This document shows positions 53,820-64,000 of a stretch of DNA of 64,000 bases, piece after piece; positions within the stretch are counted from its first letter, which is position 1; each line of letters begins with the position of its first letter. The translations under genes and the position numbers were made by a program. The stretch is from Arion vulgaris (Eukaryota; Mollusca; Gastropoda; Stylommatophora; Arionidae), in NCBI GenBank assembly GCA_020796225.1, contig CM036755.1:77819772-77883771 (forward strand), written 5' to 3'. The notes below the pieces were generated by a model. It was not told the origin of the DNA. It made no database searches and worked only from the letters and a program-made list of their open reading frames with translations.

Positions 53820-54950
53820 GAATAGCTGTAAATATTTGCATCTTTCAGCCCAGCACACTTGTTCTGCAAAAGGTCGTATTTAGGTTTGCATCCTTAGTTC
53901 AGGAGAGTCTCTTCACTGCCTACTAGACATCACCTATTAGTACAGTTGCCATTTGCTATTTATTGACCTCCTTTTCAACCAGCTCTTGTAACTTGTATAT
54001 TGGCTGAGCTAAATAGCTTAAGCACGCTATGCAACAGCAAGACCCTTTTGATTAGGAACATGCTCCTTCACTATGGGACATACGTTTGCATCACCACAAT
54101 GAGTTAAGAGTTTCACTCTGTATTATTTTCCTGTGAGAACATAAGCGTTGAACATGGGACAGATACGTTTCCATAAGCAGTACTGTCAGCTGTGCATCCT
54201 ACATCTCGGTTTGAAGCAAGTTGGGACAAGCTTTTTGTATCTCTCCCTCAATTAGGAGCATTTTTTGTTTTCAAGGTTGGGGTAAGCAACTCACAGTACT
54301 TGACATTCCCAGAGACCATGTAATGCTGGCTAGACAAAGCAGTTAGTCTGTTAAGGTCGCCTCACTTTTCTGCACTATTTTTTTACTTGCTTGTCGAGAC
54401 CAGTGTCTTGGGCACTATTGCACAGTAGCTGTACCAGTTATTGAGTCCTAGACATTAGCCAGAGAAATTGTGTAGCCACAGCCACTTTGAGATATTGCTC
54501 GCCTGGTATGTGAGCGAATCTCATACCAAGCACAGCTGTGGTTACACTACTACAGCCTCACATGGGTAGCTTCCTTTCAATAACTACACCTTTAGCCAGA
54601 CTGTAGTATTGCAATCTGTTTCTACAGCCACCACAGGGAGGTGGAGTAGGGTCTTGGATAGTGCTAGCTTAATGACCCCAATGCTGCCGTTGCACTTTAT
54701 TTCATTGCGCCTATGTCCCCAGATAATAGCAACAAGTGTGAGTATACAGTTCAAATTGGAGGTTGCTTGGCAAATACAGCAATCAGGTAAACAGACTATG
54801 GACTGATACTGTGACATTTTGGTGGTGTATTCATTTGGTGACAATGAGTAAAATTCATGGAAGAAGAGATCGTAGGCAAAGATGTTGGATGGTCTGACAT
54901 TGTGGTTCGACAAAAGATCAATGTCAGAACTGATTAGCTGCACCAAGGAA
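53820..54950. repeat. Decayed dispersed repeat with subrepeats
   Basis: Several blocks of the type GATTAGGAACATGCTCC, CAATTAGGAGCAT and TTGGGACAAGC recall 9480-9740. 54580-54720 (TTTAGCCAGACTG, GGGTCTTGGATAGTGCTAGC, GCGCCTATGTCCC) parallels 10150-10280. No gene supported. Confidence 0.4.
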
Positions 54951-56480
54951 AAGAGAGTTGTGAAGAGACATTATGCCTATGCTGGCAGGCAGTTGATTCA
55001 TTCCTTCATTTAGTTTAGTGTATTAGTTTATCACAGAAATGACTTCCATTGCTGATTGGTGTAAAAGTAATAAGTAGTTAGTGTTTCAGTAGAATTATTT
55101 TAATGAAAGCAGTATTTGAAGCTGATATTTGTACAATTTTTATTTGATTAAATTAAAAAAGATAAGGAAAATGAAATGTTATAAATATTTGTATAAACAC
55201 CATTGACACTTCCCTCTCTCACTTAATAACTTGGCTGAATATCTCAAATATTTCACTGTTCAGCAGTTATGTTCACAGTCTTCAGGCACTACTTATATGA
55301 CAAATGGAAGGCATCATACAGATAATTTGCAACTAGCATACACACTAGTTTGGACTTCTTGTCCAGTTATCTTATGTTGAAACAGACCTGCACAATTATG
55401 TTGTGGTTATCATCATACCATATAAGAGACAGATGCAAGTACAGTACATCTCATAGTGGTCTACTATTGGGGCATTTTTCAAGATCTCTTCATGTCTGAC
55501 TAAGACTAGAATATAATGTTTTGTTTGTTTATTAGTTAAGTACATGTACGTCAAGACTACGGTGTTTCACTCTTTTCCTATGCCGGAGGTGTTTCTAGAC
55601 TAGAGAGAACTTGTTTAATTATATTAATACTCAGAGGGCTTCAAAACTCTATATAGAGTCTAGAGGTGGTGTGCAATTAGCAATATGCAGTGAGCTGTAA
55701 AAGCCTCTAGTCAGATTGCAGTATATATATATGGCTACAACAGTATCACAAGTACTGTGTCGTTATCTGATTATAATGACGCGTTACCTTTTAGTTGAAC
55801 TTGTGGCGAATCTCGCACCTGTTCTACACTGACACTACGACAGCTGAGTTCAGGTCTTCCTTTGTTGCTTTGTTTTATTTTACTAAAATTCTGGTCACCG
55901 GTGTGTTTATCGAAATGATTACATCTGTTTTATGGCATTGTCTTCCTATGACGACACACTCACATGATTTGTTCAACCATAAACAATCTTTCCGATTATA
56001 TGTGGATGATGTTTCTTACTTCTTTGTTGAACTATCCCATACCCAACTTACATTCTTATTCTATCCTCTTTCGTTAAATCTCAATTCAAACCTATCCACA
56101 CAGTTCATTTAATAAATAACGCTTCCGGGTTAACCATGTACTGCCCTGTTTATTAGTGATGTGCCATTTTAGCTACTTTCATCTATTAAAACTATTCTTC
56201 ACCTTTGCAACAAATACGCGTTACTTATTACTCGTTACTTAATAACTAGTTAGTGATTGTAACCAAGTGAAAGAATTCAAATACTTAGAAGCATCAGTTA
56301 TAGTTATATGAGGATATCATCATAGCACTCCCGACATGTCCATAGGTGCTCCGATCTCCGCCTCAGCAAATCCAGCAGCGGCCAGCGACCCAACACGCCA
56401 GTTCGATGTTGATTAATCAATCTCTTGCATATTTAGTATGTCGTTCTTTTCGGGCTGCACTAATATTATTAACACCCATC
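54951..56480. other. Intergenic, nothing recognised
   Basis: AT-rich with short frames (for example 55795-56112, +) lacking motifs, splice context or repeats in common with the rest of the window. Confidence 0.4.
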
Positions 56481-56489
56481 TCTTTCAAT

Positions 56490-57130
56490 CTGGTCAACAG
56501 TGGATTACAGCCTGAAACTCCTCTGTTCGAAAGACTCTCCAATGCGTGAAGAATGTAGGAAGCATATTCACGAAGACGAAAAACGGGTGAGAGCTAGAGT
56601 GCAAAACAATGCTGTAACCTACCAGCTAGCCCCACTGGTAAGGCACCCAAAAATTTCACAGGCAGCTAAGCAACAGATGATAAACAGCATTTGTATACCT
56701 ACTTTGTGTTACCAGAGCCAAACATGGACATTGAGCAAAGCGCAGTCACAAAAATAACTACATGTGAAATGCGTTGCCTGCGAAAAGTTACCAACAACAC
56801 AAGAAAAGACAGAATCACCAACATCAGCATAAGAAAGAAAGTTGGCACAAAACCGTCCTTGAATTACATAGATAAACAAAGAATGGAGTGGTTTGGCCGC
56901 TTAATAAGAATGCATCCAAACTCCACAGTATACAGAGTCTTCTACAACAGAACATCGGGAAAGAAGGCAAGAGGAAGACCACGGAAAAGATGGTTAGATG
57001 GCGTAGCAAATCCTGTGAAAGAGCAAAGATAACAATCACACAAGCCACCAGAACAGCGCAAGACAAAAACAGAAAACCACGACACTGGGCAACAACCCGG
57101 TAACAGTGTGACGACAAAAGAAGAAGAAGT
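56490..57130 (+). pseudogene. LINE family Z, best copy of the C-terminal region, (AAG)n tail
   Basis: Frames at 56500 and 56691 encode ISQAAKQQMINSICIPTLCY, QTWTLSKAQSQK, CEMRCLRKVTNNTRKDRITN, KQRMEWFGRLIRMHPNSTVY and KKARGRPRKRWLDGVA. The non-coding end is GGTAACAGTGTGACGACAAA then AGAAGAAGAAG. Two further copies lie at 24480 and 48880, a scrap at 29440. Confidence 0.88.
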
Positions 57131-57349
57131 GATTGCTGGCTATAAAAAAATGATAAATCTGACGTCATGCTTGACTCTTTCGTTCTTTTTCACCCTTAAG
57201 TATCAGTATAAGTATTAAGTGTGTGTAGTCTAGATGTTGTTTTTTTTGTGTGCAGCTTTGTCCCTTAGTTTATTTCTGATCAGAGCCTAATAAACTTATA
57301 GTGTCAGATAGGTTTGAATTTTTCTACATGTCCATTTGTAGTGTTCCTC

Positions 57350-57440
57350 GAAATTCGTCATTCTTGTTGTATTGTTTGCTTGATAAAGGCCTTTTGGTCG
57401 AAACGTTGCTGTTTATCGTTACTGTTTCTGTATTTTGTAA
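57350..57440 (+). repeat. Solitary Penelope-like tail motif
   Basis: GTTTGCTTGATAAAGGCCTT then TTGGTCGAAACGTTGCTG, the same motif as in the arms of the foldback at 7563-7804. Here the stem-forming halves GGCC/GGTC and the GAAA are intact. Confidence 0.55.
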
Positions 57441-58685
57441 AACTATAGTACTTTGTTTTTACGTGTTTAGCTATTAAACTTAGAGTTGGCTGTGGTCTGA
57501 TAGTTCTAATATTGCTATTTTTCGTTTATTAATTTCTTCAACGATGGCTAGACATTTTTGGCTGATTCCGAAGATATAAATGGTACAAATCTTAACAAAA
57601 TTTCTTGGTTCCCTCCCTGCTAATGTTTATCGGTTCTTGACATTTTTTTGCAATTCTATGAGCCTAAATTAGATGATACCATTGTCGGCTTGAGGTCTGT
57701 CACAATGTCTACAGAATCCACAAGATAGGTCACTTGGTTATTCGGATCTAAGATAAGGTATTCGAGTAACGAATAGTCACTATTTTGACGTCACTAATAC
57801 TGTTTATTTTGAAAGCGTAAAAGTCGAACCAAAATGGTACCATGGATTTAATGCTGAAGAAAATGTTTATTCATGCTAATCTAAGTACAACGTATGTATA
57901 AATAGAAAAATATTTAATTACACAATTTACGGTATTTGTTTTCAGTGCGTAGACATATTATATTTATTAGAAAAATGTATTCAATTCAATGTACTCGGGT
58001 TTCAGTAGTTTCAGTTCACTCCAACAAATGAAATCCTTAGAAAACTGAAAAGTAAAGCTTTTTTAGCACTGCGTCAGCCAGAGCTCCCAGTACCATTTAC
58101 ATATCTTGGAATGTATCAATTTTCAATGTATGATTTTATTGTATTGTATGTGTCCCGAATGCCGACTATTATTTAATAGTTAGAACGTAAACGTTATATA
58201 ACTGTTATAATTTATATAGCACAAAAGTCTACGTGTATATGGTATAATAAATGTATAGTATACAATTTCAATACATAACAGTCTAGTTAGTAATGTTCAG
58301 TGTAGTGACAAATTTTAATTTTTAAAGTATTTCAACTATTCATGTGACTGTATTTTAACTATTTACTAGACATGGGTGAGTCAGTAGACAGACTAAGACA
58401 GAAATTGTGAATTATGATAATAGGCCGTTAATTAAAAGCAATTTATAATTACATTAATTAAATAATACTATGTCTTTCTATTCTCATTTATATTTGATTA
58501 CATAATTAACATATACTACTTTCTGTTTCTATACTATTAGTTAAATTACTTAAATTACTACTAGTTAGACTTAGTGTAAGTAGACAATTAGCTTATTATT
58601 ATACTTTATAGTATGTTTTATTTTGTATTTACAGTGTTTTGATTTCACAAGTCAGTGACAGGTTGCGCAGTATGGTAGACCAGTT
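57441..58685. other. AT-rich intergenic, nothing recognised
   Basis: Long AT-rich stretch with no frames above 60 codons and no similarity to other parts of the window. Confidence 0.45.
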
Positions 58686-58689
58686 ATTT

Positions 58690-60690
58690 ATCATTATCAT
58701 CCAGTGTCCAGTAGCATGTTCTGAGCAGATTTTTACCACCATAACAATCTACCATAGGCAGGATGTCCTGTCTCTTCTGTTCAATACTCCCCATTGGCAT
58801 TCTTGCACATAAGAAAGTGTGTAGTGCTCTGTTCTCACGTCTCCTTCATCTCAATGTTCCCATGCTCATCATCATCAAATAGCGTCTCCTGAGCTGAGCT
58901 TTGCCACCCTAACAGTACTTAAGAATTTCTCTCATTAGCCAGTTCAGATCATCAATTACATCCTGAACCTATCTTCTCCCTTTTCTTCCTCTTCTCTTAA
59001 TTGTGGTGATGCCTCGTCCAATAATGTTCATCTCTAACCCTTCATGTTTTTTAATATGTCCAAAATACTTCAATTTTCTCATTTCTTGCATCAGTAAGTT
59101 TTTTTTTGATTTTTTCGAGATAGATCTATTTGTTCTCTTCTCTGTCCATAGTACAGGGAGGACACTTCAGTAACACTTATATTCAAAAGCACTTTTATGT
59201 TTTTCCACTGCCTAGTTAAATGATCATGCTTCATGCTCAGATGTTGCCACTGAGAATATGCATGCTCTTAGTATTCTGATCTTTGTTTTCCTTTCAGCAC
59301 CATTCCCTACTGATTTTAGTTCTTTAATTTTTTTGTAAGGTCATGTTTAAAATAAAAAGTCCAGAATCCCACTTCCATCTTTTGTTAACATTGAACCGAG
59401 ATATTTAAAACTTCTCAATTTCTATTTTCTCTCTGGATAAAAATATCCTTTGTCATTTCTTTTATCAGATGTCATTTTTGTTGTTGTCACATGAAGATGT
59501 TGATTTTGTTTTTCATTTTTCTCTCATACTTCCATTATTAATTTCTTGATCTTTTTTGCAAGTTTATAGCAACACTGTATCATCAGCACATCTTAGTTCA
59601 GGTATTTCTCTTGCAATTATAAAGGATGTATTGTTCTTTTCTGCTATCTTCTGTAACATTCTTCATGATATTTTTAGCATATATGCTAAACAGACAAGGC
59701 GACAGATTGCACCCTTTTTGGACTCCCAGCTTATGTCAAATAAATCAGATGTATCATCATATGTTCTTACAGCCACCATCACTATAAAGTTCTTTTATAA
59801 TTTATATTAAATGTATTGGAAATCCTATTTCTTCCATTACTTTCCCAACTCCTGATGTTCTAAACAATCAAATGCCTTTGAGTAGTCAATAAACATAAGT
59901 ATAGATCTACATTATACTCTCTAGATTTTTCTATGATTGTTCTCATGTTAAATATGTGGTCACATTTACCTCTTTTATTTCTAAATCCAGCTTGTATTAT
60001 ATTGTCTTATTTCATTTTTCGACAGTCTTCCCATAATTATTTTTGATAAGATTTTACTTGCATGCTAATCAATGCTTGTTCTATAGTTAGTACATAGGTG
60101 CCTTTCTCCCTTCTCTGCTGTATTAACTCTAGTGTATCATTTGCAATCCACTCATTATTTTTATCTTTTCATTGTGGCAGTATATCTTTGGCTGCAGACA
60201 ATAGAATATCTCTAGCTTGGCTAACTCATCCGGTGTCATCTCTTCCTAGACAGTCATCAGTATTTCAAATCTGTTCTTCACTTCTCTACTCTATATTTCT
60301 CTAGTTCTATCCAAAGTTCATCTTTTTTTCTGTAATCCTGTTTTGCCTCACAGAGTCAGGATAAGAAGAGATTTCTAGAATGGACTTTTGTGTGCACTTC
60401 ATAAATAATGTTTTCACTGCCTCTGTTGTTTCTGAGGTCCACCTAAGCTTACTGTACATAATTGATGTTTGTTGATATAGCTTCTCTGTCTACTAAAATG
60501 GACAGTTGTCCATGCATAACCCCCTATTTACATCAGATGGTCTTTGATTATGTTTCCACTCTCTGCTATGTTGAAATCCTATCTCTACCATCACCTTGTT
60601 TTTCTACTTCTTTGTTTTCCCAGTTATGCGCCCCTTCATAATGGTCTTTTGCAAACCTTCATCTCCTTGTGTTCATAATACTTAATTTTC
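58690..60690 (-). pseudogene. LINE family Y, longest copy: connector, RT remnants, C-terminus
   Basis: Read on the minus strand: the connector at 60100-60470 (matching 16260-16560), the RT palm around 59560-59960 (complement of ATCATCAGCACATCTTAGTT, the region just after the catalytic block, and of CAAGGCGACAGATTGCACCC, the 'QGCxLSP' region), thumb at 59160-59320 and C-terminus at 58860-59060, with a CATCATCATC tail at 58868. Many stops and frameshifts. 60490-60690 is a further decayed LINE C-terminal scrap. Confidence 0.75.
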
Positions 60691-61039
60691 TTGCCTCTTT
60701 CCATGCTTTTGCGCACACTCGCCACGGCGGAATTCCGTTGTACGCTATTAGCCGCACACTGCGCAATAGAGTTACTTCCCTTATAAGAAGTCTTTCTAGT
60801 TTTACTTCTACTACTTTTTAACCTTGTTATTCAATTGGGTTGTCTAGTTTTCTTCAATTTAATATAAATTATAAAAGAACTTTATAGTGATCAAATGGTG
60901 GCTGTAATAACGTGTGATGATACATCTGATATATATATGGTTATTTATTGACGAGTAGTTAGGATAAAAAAAATTTTTAAAACTCCCTTGAATTAACTGT
61001 TTAAAAATTGAGGAATTAACTCCGCGTGGAAAGAGTTAA
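60691..61039. mobile_element. TTAA MITE (family 1), with captured inverted LINE segment
   Basis: Termini CTCTTTCCATGC and GCGTGGAAAGAG, with TTAA kept only on the right (61036-61039). Its middle (60857-60930) is replaced by about 70 bp that are the reverse complement of 59744-59812 in the neighbouring LINE. The left end keeps the duplicated terminal block also seen in the 26.9 kb copy. Confidence 0.85.
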
Positions 61040-61064
61040 TCTTAGTTTTGTCAGCAATGTCGCC

Positions 61065-61311
61065 CAAGTGGTTACCGGGTCCCAAATTTGGGGTGTAAAG
61101 AATAGAACCACTGTTACCTGCCACCATGTCGTAAGAGGCGACTAAGGAGGTTTGGGTGAAATCGGATGCACGTGTCCTAAACGTGTAGAAGTCTATTCGT
61201 TTAGGGCCTACCAAACCAATGTGCAACGTATACTCGTTCTTGTCAAAGATCAAACATATCACAAAGAGTGATTAAAATTGGTCGTAAAGAACAACGCAAA
61301 GAAGAAGAAGA
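61065..61311 (+). repeat. SINE-A full-length copy
   Basis: From AAGTGGTTACCGGGTCCCAA to ACGCAAAGAAGAAGAAG, with GTCGTAAGAGGCGACTAAGG in the middle. It follows the MITE by 25 bases. No clear target duplication. Confidence 0.9.
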
Positions 61312-61619
61312 CTTACACAGTTGCCAGCACTGCTTTTAACTCAGTAGACAGTGTGCCCGTGATGGCAAAGCTCGATGAAAAAACCCTCTGTGAAGGAAAT
61401 GTTATAAAAGGAATGTTTGTAGGAAAAGCATCTTTTGATTTGGATAGATTGATTGATTGGACCATCGTCATTGCACTTTGGTGAGTAACCATGTGTGCTC
61501 CGATCTTTCTTATACAGAAAGATCTCAGTGGTGGTGTACAAACTCTGTAGTATTGACTAGGGTTCCGATGTAATTTAGAAGATATTGAAAATATGTTGTA
61601 GAAATTTTAAAAAAAATAT

Positions 61620-62680
61620 GGACAGTATTACCACAGAAATAATCAAGTGTGGAGTCAACTTCCTTTACCAATATTGGAATGAAAGGGCAGAACCATAAGA
61701 TACAAGGGATTTAAATATCATTACTTTGTAAAAATTTCTGGTTGTTGGTTTCAATCCAGACTGAGTCACATGTGCAAATTTTGTCATGAAATCCTTAGGA
61801 TTGTTATTGGTATTATGGAGTTCATGCTTTGTGCAACATTCTCAGCATTCCTGAGGACAGGGGTGGAGCCATATGGGGAACTCGGTGCAATGAAGTCAAT
61901 CCTTCACCTCTAGACTTTGTACAAGAACAAAGTAGATTGTAACAACTACATGGGAATAAATCTTTTGAATATTGTGTGGAAAATCACGCATCTGTCATCC
62001 TGAACAGATTGAATAAGTGGCTGACATGGTGTACCCTGATTCACAGCACCGTTTCCTTGTTAAAATGTCAACTTTAGACATGATCTTTTCCTTAAGACAG
62101 ATACAAGAAATATGCTGTGAACAACACAAGACACACTTTATTGCCTTCATTGACCACACTAAATCATTTGATCTCAACAGAGACTTGTACCTCCTCATTT
62201 AGACTACTGGAGAGGGTTGGCTGTCCACTAGAGCTGTTGAGTTTTTCCATCAGGATATGAAAAGCACAATTAGAGGACTTCAATATCAACAAGGATATGT
62301 CCTTGTTACAACACTGTTCTAGATTTTCTTTACTGCAGTGCTAAATCATGTCTTTGAATCATCTACAGAAGGTGTTTACCCTCACACATGATTGGACAGC
62401 AGGAGATTATATAATATAGCATGATTGAAAACAAAGCAAGATAAGGAAAGTGGTAATTAGGGATATGCTGTTTGTCTAATTATTACCATCAACAAACCAG
62501 GATGCCAGTGCTCATGTTGTTTGGGAACATTTGCCATCCATGGTAAAAGAATTTACTGCATTGCACAGATATCTGATGAGCTCCACCATATTTAAGCTAT
62601 TAATGTATACTGGAAGCTCAGATCACAATTACTACCTTGACTGAAATAAACAAACTGTGCTTGATTACTTGAATCTCCTA
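61620..62680 (+). pseudogene. LINE reverse transcriptase remnant
   Basis: Reads in shifting frames MDSITTEIIKCGVNFLYQYW, NNYMGINLLNIVWKI, LDMIFSLRQIQEICCEQHKT then HFIAFIDHTKSFDLN, which corresponds to the RT segment 'IxLLxxxxKI ... FIDxxKAFD' holding the first catalytic Asp. FHQDMKSTIRGLQYQQGYV follows. The YADD box region is not preserved. Confidence 0.8.
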
Positions 62681-63157
62681 AAAACAACGGTAGAATTATG
62701 ACAAGATTTGGTTCATCGGTCTAGGCGGGATCGAGAAAAGAGAAACCTGCTGTATATCTTTATCACAGCTTGCCAAGTGTGCATTGTATGTAGATTGATT
62801 CCATTTATTTATAAATGTCACCAATCTTTAGTTTAGTAAGTAGGGTTTAAATTTATCATCGTTGATCACAATATGGAAAGTCAACTGCATAATATGTTTG
62901 AAAAAGAATTAAGGAACACCACCTACAAATCTTTTAAAATAAATGTAATAAATCCCACCCCCATGCAAACAACAAATTAAATAAAAACCTAACAAAAGAA
63001 ACCACATTATTGTCACGGAAGCTTTAACATTAATCTCTCTAAATGTTTTAGTATGCAAACTATATGAGTTAACTGCAAGACATTGTTTTGTGCTTAACAT
63101 TTTGCTTTTTAAGGTTTAAGAATTAAGACCTGACTACTTATTTTTGTCTACTTTAAG
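62681..63157. other. Upstream flank or 5' UTR intron of the gene at 63158
   Basis: AT-rich; ends in a pyrimidine tract and acceptor TTTTTGTCTACTTTAAG at 63141-63157. Confidence 0.4.
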
Positions 63158-64000
63158 GTAACTGATGCCTATAATGTCAAAAAATCAGACTTGTTTCTGT
63201 TGTGAACCAAGAGTACTACCAGTTGTCGACTCTCAGGAAATGACCAACCAGCAGTTGGAGGAACAAACTCTCACCACTACTTTGCCTAACCATTATGAGG
63301 ACAACACATCAGCATCACATAATATCTCAACAAATGCAACAAAGTCCCCTTGGCTACAAGATATCTGTCTTAATACTGTACCCAGAAGTCAGCAAGAGTG
63401 GAATCATCCACATAGAAGTGACATGCCAGCACAACTTATCCATGAGTTTGAAATGTGTCAAATTCAAGATCCACAAAGAGTGATGTCTGCTACTAAATCT
63501 GTGACTCCAGATCTAGGAGGACAGAGTTCCTGTATAAATTTTCATGTTTTGCAAAACCGTGAATTAGGAGGTAAACACTCCATAAGCATGGTCAATGAAA
63601 TGAAAGCATTGTCATCATCTGACCTTTCAAGTCGTCATTGTTACAAGGGAAGAATACTTGATAATGGTTGTGATAATGCTGTTGTCTGTACCACTAATAC
63701 AACTTCTGCTGACTCTATGGACTTGGACAGTGCACTAGATGAGTTAGGTATGCTTAGCACAGTTACAAACAGTCGAAGACAGTATTTGCTAGAAACTCAA
63801 GGACATGCATCTTTTATGAAACGTGATCACAGACTACGCTCAAAAAGTGAAAGTTCCCCAAATCTCTCTACATTATATCATTCAAATGGATATCACATTG
63901 TTCAGATGAATTCCAATTTTGTTGCAAATCTCAGTGGTACATTTATTTTAAATGAACCGTCTAGTTTACTGGAACAATCACTACCAATGTCTGAGTCTTC
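63158..64000 (+). CDS. Unrecognised host gene, first coding exon, runs off the window
   Basis: After a strong acceptor (TTTTTGTCTACTTTAAG) the exon opens with 5' UTR, an in-frame TAA at 63159-63161 and ATG at 63165. The frame then stays open for 278 codons to the window edge. It starts MPIMSKNQTCFCCEPRVLPV and is rich in Ser, Thr and Asn with no predicted membrane span. It contains MDLDSALDELGMLSTV (about 186-201), a possible short amphipathic binding motif, and RLRSKSESSPNLSTLY (about 225-240), which looks like a basophilic-kinase/14-3-3-type phosphorylation site. A second in-frame ATG lies three codons downstream. Long uninterrupted frame, UTR-like context and acceptor argue for a real gene. 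I do not recognise the family. Confidence 0.65.

Overview
This is a window of AT-rich nuclear DNA from an animal, most likely an invertebrate. The genes are split into many exons with GT-AG introns, and they sit in a dense mix of decayed non-LTR retrotransposons (LINEs), tRNA-derived SINEs, TTAA-flanked MITEs, a dead Tc1/mariner element and three large minisatellites. I see no operon, CRISPR array, rRNA or functional tRNA gene. I cannot name the phylum with confidence.

Host genes. (1) 5609-11736 (+): the 3' end of an unrecognised gene, three phase-compatible exons, acidic C-terminus, poly(A) signal just after the stop. (2) 19909-30086 (-): a complete six-exon gene for the mitochondrial ATP synthase inhibitor IF1 (ATPIF1), 114 residues. 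(3) 38268-52801 (-): five exons of the HemK2/N6AMT1 methyltransferase. The exon for the SAM-binding glycine-rich motif I is expected between 48.5 and 52.7 kb, where a 1.4 kb minisatellite lies, and I could not find it. (4) 63158-64000 (+): the first coding exon of an unrecognised gene that runs off the window. A possible fifth gene start lies in a CpG-richer patch at 24363-24447 (+), inside an IF1 intron.

Layout. 1-3999: 38-bp minisatellite. 4.0-11.7 kb: gene 1 broken up by LINE fragments, SINEs and a foldback element with Penelope-like tail motifs. 11.9-17.6 kb: Tc1/mariner relic and three kinds of TTAA MITE. 18-30 kb: IF1 with R1/Jockey-like and other LINEs in and around its introns. 30.4-38.2 kb: SINE, GC-rich patch, LINEs, a 40-bp minisatellite (33.2-34.8 kb) and a duplicated low-copy repeat. 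38.3-52.8 kb: N6AMT1, with LINEs, SINEs and a second 38-bp minisatellite in its introns. 53-63 kb: LINE-rich intergenic DNA, then gene 4.

The mobile elements record a history of nesting. A TTAA MITE interrupts a LINE whose uninterrupted relative is also in the window. Three copies of a 240-bp SINE have 12-13 bp target-site duplications. That SINE and one LINE family both end in an (AAG)n tail, which suggests, but does not prove, that the LINE mobilises it.
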